Assembly: GCA_973895155.1 (NCBI GenBank)
Contig: OZ316894.1
Location: 16,492,001 to 16,556,000 of the forward strand
Reading direction: 5' to 3'
Length of the DNA: 64,000 bases
DNA from: Marsupella aquatica
Lineage: Eukaryota > Marchantiophyta
Shown here: piece by piece, positions 33,622 through 47,700 of the stretch
How positions within the stretch are numbered: position 1 is the stretch's first letter
Layout: each line of letters begins with the position of its first letter
Made by a program: the position numbers and the translations under genes
The notes under the pieces: generated by a model
The model's database searches: none
What the model saw: the letters and a program-made list of their open reading frames with translations, nothing else
Told to the model about the DNA's origin: nothing

Positions 33622-36544
33622 TTAGTATGGAGAACTCTGAGCAACCCGTCGCTTAGTCTTGGCTTTTGCAGGAACCTCCGATATCCCTAAGGCATCCTCC
33701 ATGTTGCCTATTGGTTTCTTTGCCTTGGCTTTTACACGCTCAGATATCCCTAAGGCATCCTCCATGTTGCCTTGCCTCATAGATATGTATCTCACTTCTT
33801 TTAGAAGAGTGTCTAACATCTGGTTGTTGATAACTTTGTAGTCCCTACCAAGAATAATACCCTAAGTCAGCCCAGATTACAAATTTCTTTGCTCTAGTCT
33901 TGAAACATGCTTCCACATATACTTCAAACTGAGATTTACTAGCTTGCCAATTCTTCTTGTCCAAATACATACTCTGCCAATCTTTTTAGTTTAATGAACA
34001 CTTTGACATCTTTTCTCATCAGGGTTAATCATAATATGTGGTATCTCAAAAAAATCCAACAGTGGCCAAATTTATATCTGATGGGTGACCGAGATGGCTG
34101 AAGCCCCCCTCGATCTTAACTTGCACCCCTTCTCAGCCTCCAACTTGGAGATGAGTCTCTTGTTGTCACTAATTAAAGGTGACTATGAGGAGGACAGGAT
34201 GACCACAAGAGCCTCGCCCCCAAGCTGGAGGGCAGTAACAGTGGGATGGACTAACCAGGGTTGAGGGTAGTTTCAACCATTTGATTCATAAAAGGTGCAA
34301 GTATATTGCCCTCACATCACTATAAACCTAGGTTTATTTTATCTAACCCAGAGTGAAGAAAGATAAAAAAAAGTACTAGTTAAACTAAGAATAATGGCAA
34401 TTTAAGTATGTATTTGGACAAAAATATGACAACCTAGTAAATCTCAGATCCTCAAAACGGTAATGTAGGCATCAATACAAAATTGAGCTTGAAACCCAGT
34501 CAAAGCACATATTTGATAAATGGTAAAGCGTCAACCACACAGTTCATAAACAGAAGGAACTTTAAGGGCTTTTGGGATTTGCACTAAAATACTGAATCAT
34601 GTCAGCTATTGAACCCCATGCACATTGCAATGACAAGTTGACAGCTCAAGCTCAACATCTGCAATTTAGTGCCTATACAAACATTTTAACTATGAACATG
34701 TTTTGTGAAACAAAAGGCCATGGAGAAATTTCAGTGTAGTACTTGTCTTGCTACGTACTTTACCTTTTGTCATTGTGACTTATGCTTAAATCATTCAAGC
34801 ACTTTGCAACACTTCTCAAAGCAATGACAAATGTCTTTTCCTCATATCTAAGAGTTCCTGAGTGAATTATCGTGGTTCTGGAAATGAGATAGGTAGGCAT
34901 CCTAGTTTGAAGTAAGATAGAGTTTTAAGGTTGATATGTACTTGTAACTCAAGAAGGAGTATAGGAGGAAAACCAATGCCAAAGCAGAGGCTGTATATCG
35001 CAGCAAGCCAACGTTACTTGGCAACCAAGTGTCACTCTCTTTACTTGACACATCCTCCATTCCATAGTGAACCATATAAATCTCGCCTACTAAAGTGCCA
35101 AACAATCCTGATTCAATGGACAACACTAGCCATCAATTAGCAGTAGTCCTAACAAAATATTAACCCACCTCCTTGCTGGTGGGCACAAAAAAGTCTCTCA
35201 TGCAAAGCAACTGTCTTGGCTGGAAAGGATACTGGAAAGGATGTTTGCATAGTGGTTATAGCTTTTAATTATGTGAAGAGATGAGCAAGCTTCCAATGGT
35301 TATTTTTATAACAATTCAGTATCCAACACACCAATATAGAGGCTAAGGCGTGCACTTCGGGTCTTCTTTGTGGTAGTGGCAATATAAATTGCCGCAGATG
35401 CCCCAACATAAAATCCAGCACTACGCAATATACGGGACTCAAACACCCAACCCTTTTGAATAGCCATCAACGCCTCAAGCACTTCCATAATAAGCTTGTT
35501 GACCTGGGATTGCTTTGACAAGATTGTCTCCTGATTCAAGAACCAACATAAGATACAAAGAGCCAATTTGGCCAAGTTAAGATTCATTGTGTTAAAACAC
35601 TTAATAGTGAAAACCAAACAATGATGATCATGTGCTAGTTGGTTTCCCTATACCATAATTATATTGCCAGGTTTGGAAGGTTGTAGACCAGAAAGGTGGT
35701 TTGACCATACGCCAATTCGTATAGCCTTTTGGTTGGGCAAAAAATTGGTTTTCTCTTGCATTGTTACAACATGAGCCTGATGTCCATGCTGATGCACAGG
35801 TAAAGGTTATCAGTGCCCCAACAGGTTACACCCTCACCCCCCCAAGCTATGCCCCCTCTACAATACAAGGTTTTGTGATCAATACTGTAGATCTGGGAGA
35901 CACTTGTAGCCTAGGATTTTCATGTTATCTGTGCATTCCTCAGTGCATAGGCTATCATTCTGGGCAATCCTATCGATCAGTCATACTCATCCATCACACA
36001 GCATGGCTGGTTTCTTGCCTGGTTCTTGCTCACCTTGAACTCCAAATGGCATGCCCTATAATGTATTTCCTTCATCAGATATCAATGCACTACAAAACTT
36101 ATGTAAGATTCAACACTCATGAAATCATGGGTGCTTTTCGGGGTGCTTTACTAGGCATCTAGTTGCAACATCTCCTATTTGATGGGAGAGTTGAATCGTA
36201 TACATACCAGTCCATAGACACTATGACTCAAACTGATTATGTACTCCTTTCCAATATACCAGACTTTCAAGTGACTGTGACGGGTGTCAGGGTTCTTGAT
36301 TTGTCCAAAATTTGCCCATGGATTCTTAGTATGATCAAATGAACAATACTTTTGGGTGGGGTAAATTTTAAGTGGTGCGAGGGCACTAATGTGAATGTCC
36401 TCCACTTTTGAGTTTCAACCTTACAAGCACCTATGCTACCAGTGAGACCATCTTGCCTGGTGGTTCATTGAGTAGCAAGGATAGAGCGCTGAACTTAAAC
36501 ACAATCTATTCGCACCAAGCAGGCGCGGATTTCCAAACTCTTTT

Positions 36545-36580
<36 letters not shown>

Positions 36581-36752
36581 TGCCTCATGGATAAAGTTGG
36601 GTTTCCCCAATGACACCTCCCAACATCTCCTGATTGGGCACCTTTTGAGGTTTGGCAGTTTGGTGTATACCCTGATGTGATGGGAGTGCTGAATCCTAAT
36701 TGTACTATATGTACTCATCCAATCTACAAACTTTGCATCCTGTATGAGATTT

Positions 36753-36808
<56 letters not shown>

Positions 36809-37975
36809 CTTTGGCGGGCTATTTGTAGAATTTGGCACTGCTATGAAATTAGGATTGATTTATACAATGAGACCCCGGACATCTCATTGCTGCATCTCCC
36901 GACTTGTAGTGCTCAATCCTCAACTTTGAGACCTTTATTAGATTTATGCAAGGGATGAGATCCATTTAGAGAAAGAGAGGCTTGGTTTGTAAGCAGCCGT
37001 AGGTGAAATATCTACGTAATAATTGATAGGGCTGCTAAATCCTATACATTGAACCCAATATGAAATTTATTCAAGGGATGCGATACATCTAGAGCTCTAG
37101 AGAGGCTTGGTTTGTAGGTAGCCTTTGGTGAAACATCTCCCTATCTGATGAGAATGCCTGATCCTATACATTGAACCCTCTATGAGATTTATTCAAGGGA
37201 TGAGATGCATGAATCCTATACATTGAAACATGCATGAGATTTACTCAAAGGATGAGATCCATTTAGAGCAAAAGACAGGTTTTGCTTGTAAATAGCCTTT
37301 GGTGAAAAGTCTCCCTATCTGATAGGTCTACTGAATTCTATACATTGATTCCACTATGAGATTTATTCAAAGGATGAGATCCATTTTGAGAGAAAGAGAC
37401 TCTTGGGTTGTAAGAGGACTTTGGTGAAACATCTAGTCATTTGATGTGAGTGCCTAATCCTATATATTGAACCCAGGTGTATGAGATTGACTCAAGGGAT
37501 GGGATCCGTTTACAGAGGGATGCTGAATACTATTTATTGAACTTTGTATGAGATCTATTCAAGGATGAGATCCCATGAATTGTATACCTTGAACCCTCTA
37601 TGAGGTTTATTAAAGGGATGAGATCCATGGAGAGAAAGGGAGAGAGGGCTTTATGAAAAAGATGAGATCCATTGATAGAGGGAGAGAGCGCATGTCAAGG
37701 GCTTTATTAAAGGATGAGATCCATTGAGAGAGAAAGAGAGAGAGAGGGAGAGCGGACATTATTAAAGGGATGAGATCCATTGAGAGGGAGAGAGAGGGGC
37801 TTTATTTAAAGGGATGAGATCCATTGAAAGAGGAGAGGGGGAGAGCAAGAGGCTTTATTAAAGGGAAAGGGATGAGATCCATTGAGAGAGGGGGAGAGAG
37901 GAAACAGGGGCTTTATTAAAGGGATGAGACCCATTGAATGAGGGAGAGAGGGGTTTTATTAAAGGGATGAGATCC

Positions 37976-38039
<64 letters not shown>

Positions 38040-38079
38040 ATTAAAGGGATGAGATCCATTGAGAGAGAGAGAGATATGT

Positions 38080-38119
<40 letters not shown>

Positions 38120-39734
38120 CATTGATTTTTTGGGAGAGAGGGGTTTTATTAAAGGGATGAGATCCATTGAGAGAGGGAGAGAGAGGGGCTTCATCAAAGG
38201 CATGAGATCCATTGAAAGAGGGAGAGACAGGGGCTTTATTAAAGGGATGAGATCCATTGATTGAAAGGTGGGAGAGAGGGCCTTTATTATTAAAGGGATG
38301 AGATCCCATTGAGAGAGGGACAGAAGGTAGGGGTGGGGGGAGGGGGGCTTTGGTTTGTACATGGCCTTTGGTGATTTGAGCTGCAGATTCAGCAAGGGTT
38401 TCGTGGGTGCCCCTCAACTGGGTCTGCCAACCTTGATATTCATCGTATACTTTAAGTGCCTCGTTAGAAAGTCTTTGCAGATCCTGCTTCGTCTGTTTCC
38501 GAGCATCCTCGTACATTCCTTGGAGGTCCGTCAAGCTTTTTTTGGCCTCCTCTCGTCGAGTCTGCGACTGCTCTGCCAAATCCTCGACCGACCCATACAC
38601 GCTAGCTATGGAATTCGCCAGACTGTTGCTTTTCTCTTGCAGCGCGCCCAACTCAGTCGTCATCACTTCTGAAAGCTCCTCATGCTTGCGAGCAACGTCC
38701 TTCTGCAGCCCGTGGACGTCTTCTAGCCCGCTTCGCACGAGGAGTGAAGTCTCCTGCATCTTCTCCATCCCCTGCTGGATCGAGTCCTGTAAGGCCACAT
38801 GGCCCTTCTGCAAAATTTCCTGAGCTTCGAGTATGTACCCGGTGTGCTCCATGATCGCCGAATGCTGCGCGTCGAGATGTACGTTCATCTTCTCCAATTT
38901 GCCCTGAGTCACGTGGGCAGAGTCTTGCAGCAGCGTCACCGCCCTCTCCGTCTCGAGTTTGAATTCCTCACTCCTGCGGAATTCGCCGTCACCAGGCAAG
39001 AATGAACGTTGTCACGACGACTATCGATGTGCATTTGTTTAAAGTTTGGTCGCTTAGGGTTTGCCATATTTATCTCATGATAGTATCCATCAGGCAGTAC
39101 AGTGCAGTGCACAGCTAGTCACCATAGTACAACGGACTAGCTCACAACAAGTCACCTTGACCATGAATTAAGTAAATCTTGATGCATAGACTCAGAATGC
39201 ACGACATGAGGGAACTTACTGTAAATAATGGCACATTGCTGCTAGGTCCACGAAAAAGGCCAGGAAGATGGAGTGAGTGTGATCATCCAACACCCTCACG
39301 CAGGTAACAACGGGGACACTATTAGGACAGTTCTTCAGCGCTTTGCGCCCGGAAGTCACTAAGAAACAATCTGTCAACCGAAGAGCCAATCTTGATTTTT
39401 TGGCCTCGTCGTTCAGAATTTCTCTACAACCTGTTTCCATTCCCTCGTAAGCTTTCTGCCAACAGGTGTGCCCTGTAGCCATCAGGGATGTGGATTTCTC
39501 GTATAGTTCTTTCCCTCTAACGGCCAGAACTCCCACGGAGTCCAATTCAAATGCGGCACCGCCGCGGTCCTGGATTGCACTCTTTCCGTAGGAGGTGGAG
39601 TCAGAATCCTTCTTAGTCCCACCAAACCATCCCCAAGCTTCGGTGTCCAGCACTTCCAAACTCAAGATTAAGACGAGTAGCGGCATTCGTAACCCAACAC
39701 ATGGTATTGCTCGTGGTGTTCTGTGACTTCCCAT
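33622..39734 (-). CDS. GEX1: GEX1/Brambleberry-type nuclear fusion (karyogamy) protein
   Basis: Five exons: 39220-39734, 38361-38973, 35332-35530, 34942-35107 and 33622-33844, giving 571 residues, close to the usual ~590. The family acts at the nuclear envelope in nuclear fusion at fertilisation. It starts with a signal peptide (about residues 1-33) and WGWF. The cysteine-rich domain carries TCWQKAYEGMETGC, SRLALRLTDCF, DDHTHSIF and CHYLQ. A long coiled coil covers about 172-376. Three hydrophobic segments follow (about 412-429, 437-457 and 476-495), the pattern expected of GEX1, then a basic tail in which a 21-residue unit (core NMEDALGISE) occurs twice. The donor after the second exon (CCAT/GTACAA) is weak, and a small extra exon in the ~2.8-kb repeat-filled intron cannot be excluded. 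Confidence 0.9.
33655..33780 (-). repeat. in-frame 63-bp tandem duplication in the last GEX1 exon
   Basis: GATATCCCTAAGGCATCCTC begins at 33680 and again at 33743, a 63-bp period. It encodes two 21-residue units sharing NMEDALGISE and a lysine/alanine-rich linker. The length is a multiple of three, so the frame is kept and the C-terminal tail is extended. Confidence 0.85.
36541..36582. repeat. (GA)n microsatellite in GEX1 intron 2
   Basis: An interrupted run of GAGA about 40 bases long. It creates spurious Arg-Glu or Ser-Leu repeat reading frames on the two strands. Confidence 0.9.
36756..36806. repeat. (GA)n microsatellite in GEX1 intron 2
   Basis: About 25 uninterrupted GA dinucleotides within a larger unit that also contains TGTATGAGATTTA, a motif of the array that follows. 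Confidence 0.92.
36940..38360. repeat. compound minisatellite filling GEX1 intron 2
   Basis: From about 36.94 to 37.5 kb, units of ~130-170 bp contain AAGGGATGAGATCCATTTAG, GGCTTGGTTTGTAA, CCTTTGGTGAAACATCTCCC and CCTATACATTGAACCC. From about 37.6 to 38.3 kb only the first part is kept, as ~15 short units (TTTATTAAAGGGATGAGATC, then a purine GAGAGA tail) that run into long (GA)n tracts at 37978-38035 and 38089-38117. The right edge, GGCTTTGGTTTGTACATGGC followed by CTTTGGTGA, is the GEX1 exon 2 splice junction itself. Confidence 0.88.
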
Positions 39735-40650
39735 GTAAACTAGCGCATGATAGGAGTTGAGATTTAAATCTCATGAATTCAGACGCATTCTGCCATTTGG
39801 AGAGATGAAGGCTGCGCTTGATGGCAACAGGACTCGTTCCGAAGTGCTCTCAACAAGCTGATTTGCAACGCACAAATTTCCCTAACAAAAAATACGGGAG
39901 ACCTAGTTGACCCACATTTTCAATATCCTGTCCATCGATTTTGCTTGATCTCAGTTTGGGAATCGTCACAAGCACGTACATGATGCCACATCATCCTTTC
40001 TCCAATAGACTGATTCTATTGAACCAATTCGTATCTTTAGTCAACTGTCTGATGGAATCATCGAGTCACATCACATATTCTAGTGGATGCTTAACCTCCA
40101 GTCCTGTTTGCAGAACGGACCTCAACCATTTGATCTGATTAAATGAAGTCCAAAGGATTCAGTGAGCGTAATCCCATGGTTAAAAACGAGAATCAAGAGA
40201 TACGAAAAGTTGTGTCTTATGGATAATCGGATCTCGCGTACCAATTTGGGGCATAGAAACTTATAGGTACGGTCAGTACGGGGCTGACAAACATAATCAA
40301 TCTCTTTATCTCTTGTACAAGATGTAATAGCCTGATGGCGTGGTAATGTCTTAGATTCATGCCAAGCCATCCTTGGCAATTAAAATTGGACAAGACCTAC
40401 CCTTAAGGAATCCTGAATCTCAAGTTCCACCAGCAAGCATGAGTTTGGGGATGATAATCTTCGGAATATCAAGTCAATTGTCCAGAGGAGTCCAAGCGTC
40501 ACGGCTGTCAAGTACTACTTTGAATCCTTCCCAAGACGAACAGCAACTGGCAGAGAATGCGTTCCTACGTCTGTTCTGCTAGACTTCTCCCATGTCAGTT
40601 GGCACCTACTGATCAGAGGTTCATTGATATGAAAGTCCGTTCCTTCTTCC
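39735..40650. promoter_or_regulatory. spacer between DPM1 and GEX1, both on the minus strand
   Basis: A 916-bp interval that must hold the DPM1 3' UTR on its right side and the GEX1 promoter and leader on its left. No additional frame is supported and no clear TATA box was placed. Confidence 0.4.
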
Positions 40651-43338
<2,688 letters not shown>

Positions 43339-44284
43339 TGTCTGACCGTCTATGATTCAATCTGTCTATCGATTCATGACCTGCCCATAAACGTGAATTG
43401 AAAAATGTAGTCAATACCCAACCGTCCTGTTGTCATCAAGAATTCAAACATGCGGGAAGATCAGGACATTCCTGCTTCTGGTAAAACTCAATCAAGAATG
43501 AAATGAATGCTGTAAGCAGAGACCTTCCGAAGACCGTCACTGCCTGGAACAAGAAACTCTGAGCTGTTATCAATCCTCTTCTAGAGGATATCAGACAAGT
43601 CGAGCACTGAAATGAATTTTCAAAAACGCAAAACGGTATCGCTTGACCATGAGAAGACACAGGGCAGGAATTTTAAATTCTCGTGCATCCAGGTTATCCG
43701 CGAATGTCACCCAATGAACCTATTGCTTCAGGTGACATGAGCTGCGATTGTACATCTACCAAATCTGCTGAGAGGAGTAAAATTTAACTTGGGCCCCATC
43801 ATTCTCTCTTGTTGTGGCTGTCACCACCCCTACAGTCATGACTGTCTTCCCTCACCTTCAAAGGATCCTAAAAAGCTAATAATGTCAAGCTGTCAACCCA
43901 TTTAGTGACAGGAATAATGGAGTAAGTTACAGTCCGCAAGTTATAAAACTGAAACACAATTGCTTAATGTATATATGATATGATATGATACTTGGGGTCT
44001 TATATCGATTACTAGCTTGTGACCAGAAAACAAGGAAAACCTGATTGGCTTTCTGGAAAATCTGAGTTTTCTTGGAGCAAGGTTTGGGCTAGAACCCATG
44101 CCCAGACTTCCATTACAGTATATAATTAATGTCTGGAAGAATGTTACTTCATGGCAAGAGATTATGGGTAGCAGGTACCTCTGAAAAGGGTTACACACCC
44201 AGAACCTGCATCCGTACATAAATTGTACATAAATTGTACGTAGCATAACCCATCTCCTAGAGGGGTTTATGGGTTGTAATTTGA
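43339..44284. promoter_or_regulatory. 5' flank of DPM1 and intergenic DNA
   Basis: Holds the DPM1 leader and promoter. ATATGATATGATA (43975-43990) and two copies of AAATTGTAC(A/G)TA near 44220 are the only local patterns seen. No gene. Confidence 0.35.
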
Positions 44285-44500
44285 GAGGGCGGTCAGCCCA
44301 AGGGGATTACTGACCATGGCCCCGGAAGGCGGGGTGAATTGTTGAGCGTAAATGAGACAAGTGAATGTTGGGAAACCTATGTTTGGGAAGAGATGGTGGT
44401 CAGCCAGAGGGAATTACTGGCCATAGCCCCCAAAAGATGGGTTATCAAGCATAAACTGGACGAGTGAATATTGGGAAAATATATTTGGGAGGAGTGTGGC
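44285..44500. repeat. two-copy diverged tandem repeat, 107-bp spacing
   Basis: GGTCAGCC occurs at 44291 and 44398. Both are followed by GG(G/A)ATTACTG(A/G)CCAT, GCCCC, and then GTGAATRTTGGGAAA and TTTGGGA. Overall identity is about 75-80%. Confidence 0.75.
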
Positions 44501-44519
44501 CATGATCAGCACCAGTAGC

Positions 44520-44745
44520 ACACCAGGTCGACTACTTCATCAGAAATTAGTTGTTGATATGAGATTTCAGTGGTCAATTACTTCATCAATTATTAGTAGT
44601 TGATATCAAATATCAGTGGTTGACTACTTCATCAGTTGTCAATGTCTACTATTTCAACAGTTATCAATCGTTGATCTATGTCATCAGTAACTGATATCAA
44701 TTATCATCGCTCAACTACTTCATCAGTTATCAGTTTTTCCGTCTT
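44520..44745. repeat. diverged short tandem repeat (CTACTTCATCAG array)
   Basis: ACTACTTCATCAG or a close variant recurs near 44531, 44577, 44623, 44646 and 44714, separated by TTATTAGTAGTTGATATCA-type sequence. Spacing is near 46 bp for the first copies and irregular later. Confidence 0.7.
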
Positions 44746-47700
44746 TAATTTTTGTAAATCTCAGCTGAGTAGCCGAGATGGGCCCAATCTCGGCTATCCT
44801 TGCCACGATGGGGATATGGACAAAACAAAAATCCAAACAAAAATCCCCAAATTTTCCCGAAATGTAAAAATTCCTCTTCTGTCTAGTGTGGACGGCCCAT
44901 AGTGAAATTGTTTTCTGAATAAAACAAATTGACTCTTAAATGTTTTTTCCCACCAAAACTCGATAGCCTCTCTGAATGACATGGCAACTGATATCCAACA
45001 AACTGTGACTGATAACTGATGAGATAGTTGTACTTGTAGTGCAATGTACTTGTAATTAGGTTGACGCAAGAAATTTGAGATGAGAAGTATTGGTATTCCA
45101 AGTCAGATGGTGGACTGGAAAAATATTTAAGTTGTCTCAAAAATGGGGAGCAATATAAAATCCCACATACGGCAGCCTGAAAACCTCTATTTGAGGTGAT
45201 ACCTGGAAAATGTATCATGAGGAAACTTTCTGGTTTGGAAAAATTCAACCATGGGATGAGGACAGCATGGAAGCAAGCTAAACATAAAATTTTGGAAACA
45301 AAGATTGCCAACCAAGTTATGACTAAGGTAGAGACGTAATTCAGGGAATCTCCTAGTCAAGTAACATAGAGTTTCAAATCACAAAATCTCCATATGAGGC
45401 TGGTGAGGAAGTCACAAGAGAAGATTCACAAGGAGAGTTGACTAGGCCTAAAGAGGAGGGTGACCTAGAATATTTCCTTGAATGTTTCCCTGTCCTATCC
45501 TGACTGTTTCTTCATATATTTTTGGGGTACATTTCTTGGACCTTGTTATCAAATTATTGTGAGTGGTCTTGACTGGTTGTGGTCTAAAATTGACTTGATG
45601 GCGTCTGTACAATGAACCCTGTCTAAGTGCAGGCTCTCAGGAATACATCACCAGCCAGCACTTACCTACATAATGCACTATGTTGTAAGGGCACTGGATA
45701 TCATTTATGCACTTTTACATAATTGCACTAACTATACTATCTAAAAAGTGCATGGGAAATCACTTGTGCATTTTCCCTTTGTGTCGTCAGGTCACACACA
45801 TTGGACTCATCATACCCCAAGCCATATTGCACAATTCAACTAAATAAGTGTATGAAACTACTTTATGCAGTTGTTTGCTGCACTTATCAATAAACATTTT
45901 TTAATATTGTGGTAACTGATAGATACAGGTGTACACTTATAAACTGAAACACACTTATGTATTTGTCACTTAGTGCCCATATTTTGTGGTTTTAGTGAGG
46001 GTTCTATGCAGAGGGTTTTAATGGAATTCATGCAGAATAAAAAATATATTTAATTTTTAAATTAATAAATAACTGTCATGAACTAAGATGATACACAACA
46101 CATATCCTTAAAGTTTTTACAACATTATAACGTCATCAAGTCAATCAGATCCTTAACCCGGCCATGAATCCAGCAAATGTCATTTTTGGATGAAATGTGT
46201 AAGATCGGTTTTGAGTGAGGATCCAACAAACAACAACTTTATTCCAAGTCAACCAGTGAATGCCTCTTCTACTCTAGGTGTCACAGGAGGCATGAATGCG
46301 TAAGGAAAGGCTTTGAGTCATGAAAAATCACTGTAGTTTGAAGTCAACAAGAGATTGTCTCCTCGGAATTGCTGAATGCTGTTCCAAATTCTCTCTCAAT
46401 AATTGATGTTGGTGGAAGGTTTCCGGTCTCCAAGTGTGGGGTTGACTTAGTGTGTTATTAGTATATCACCTGTAATGATGCACTAAATAAATGCTTTATT
46501 TTATGAAGAGAATTTTCTGGAATTATTCTTATTTTGAATTTGAATGATTTATTTTATTTTATTAAGGACATACTGTAGGATGAAGTACAATCTTTATTTC
46601 TGCGTGATAAATGCATTTTTATTATTTCCTACCGATTATTAAAAATTGGTAAAAAAAACTGTGAAAATATCAAGCTTTTTTAGGCTGCATGTGTTTCTAC
46701 TTAAAAATAAACAGATTCTCCTTTACTGGATGGTTGGCAGTGCAAAGAAGGACATAACTGGCCAATCATGCATTGTCAGTACTTGATGGACACCAAAGTT
46801 AAATTTAAGACTTAACTACAGTAGGCACTTTTGACGGTGAACCAGTATGAATTCTTAAACTGCAGTAACACCGCACACACCTCTTGACTCAGGAACTTCT
46901 TGAATCAGGCACAAATAATTAATGGACACCCTACTTCCATAAGCTTCAATTCTTGTAACGAAGCTAATCCAGGTCTCCTGTTTTTGTTTTAAATTCTGAA
47001 AATAATGCATATATCACTGTGAAGTCAATGTTTACATCAAAATGCTTCAAACATTCTTAAAACTTGCATCACAAAATTACTTTGATGTTTCATAAGTACT
47101 TGAAAATTAGTCAGGTACAAAATTATAATATTAATCAAGTTTTTGCACAAGCCAGGATGGGACTATAGCAGTAACAATTGTTGCTAGTGTATTTTTTAAT
47201 TGGCTAAGAACTGCCAAAATCTTTGTATATCCAACTCCCGGTGAAATGATACAAAGAAAAGCAAAGTGATCAAACAGTAATACCTATTACTTCTGAATAA
47301 ATATAAGGTGGGTCCCACATTATTTCCCTCATAGACCTTTGAGGCATTTGCCAATTTGAACAACATACAGAACACAAACTATTAACTGATGGAATTTGCG
47401 AGACAACCATTGGTATGGTGCCATGATGCTTTGAGAGTACCAACCAGGTGCCCAAAGGAGTTGAATAAATATATCTTCCTTAAAATGTTGTGACACATGA
47501 AGACTGAATGGATGATTCTTGACTTTGTATCTTTTATTGCACATCCCTCCATCTGGAACTTTCATGCAATTCATGCCAAAAAAAACCTACCACACTGTCT
47601 CAATACTAGACTCCATTCCATCTATTCAATGAACATACCAAATTTCAAGAACTAGTGGCTAGCCCTAACTATATCTCAACCAAGTGGAAAGTAATTAGTG

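Noticed and set aside
36506-38395. Open frames rich in Ser-Leu or Arg-Glu repeats on both strands
   Set aside because: They are translations of (GA)n tracts and GA-rich minisatellites inside a GEX1 intron, not proteins.
44883-45311. 142-codon minus-strand frame
   Set aside because: Lies in a repeat-rich AT region and has no family motifs or plausible flanking exons.
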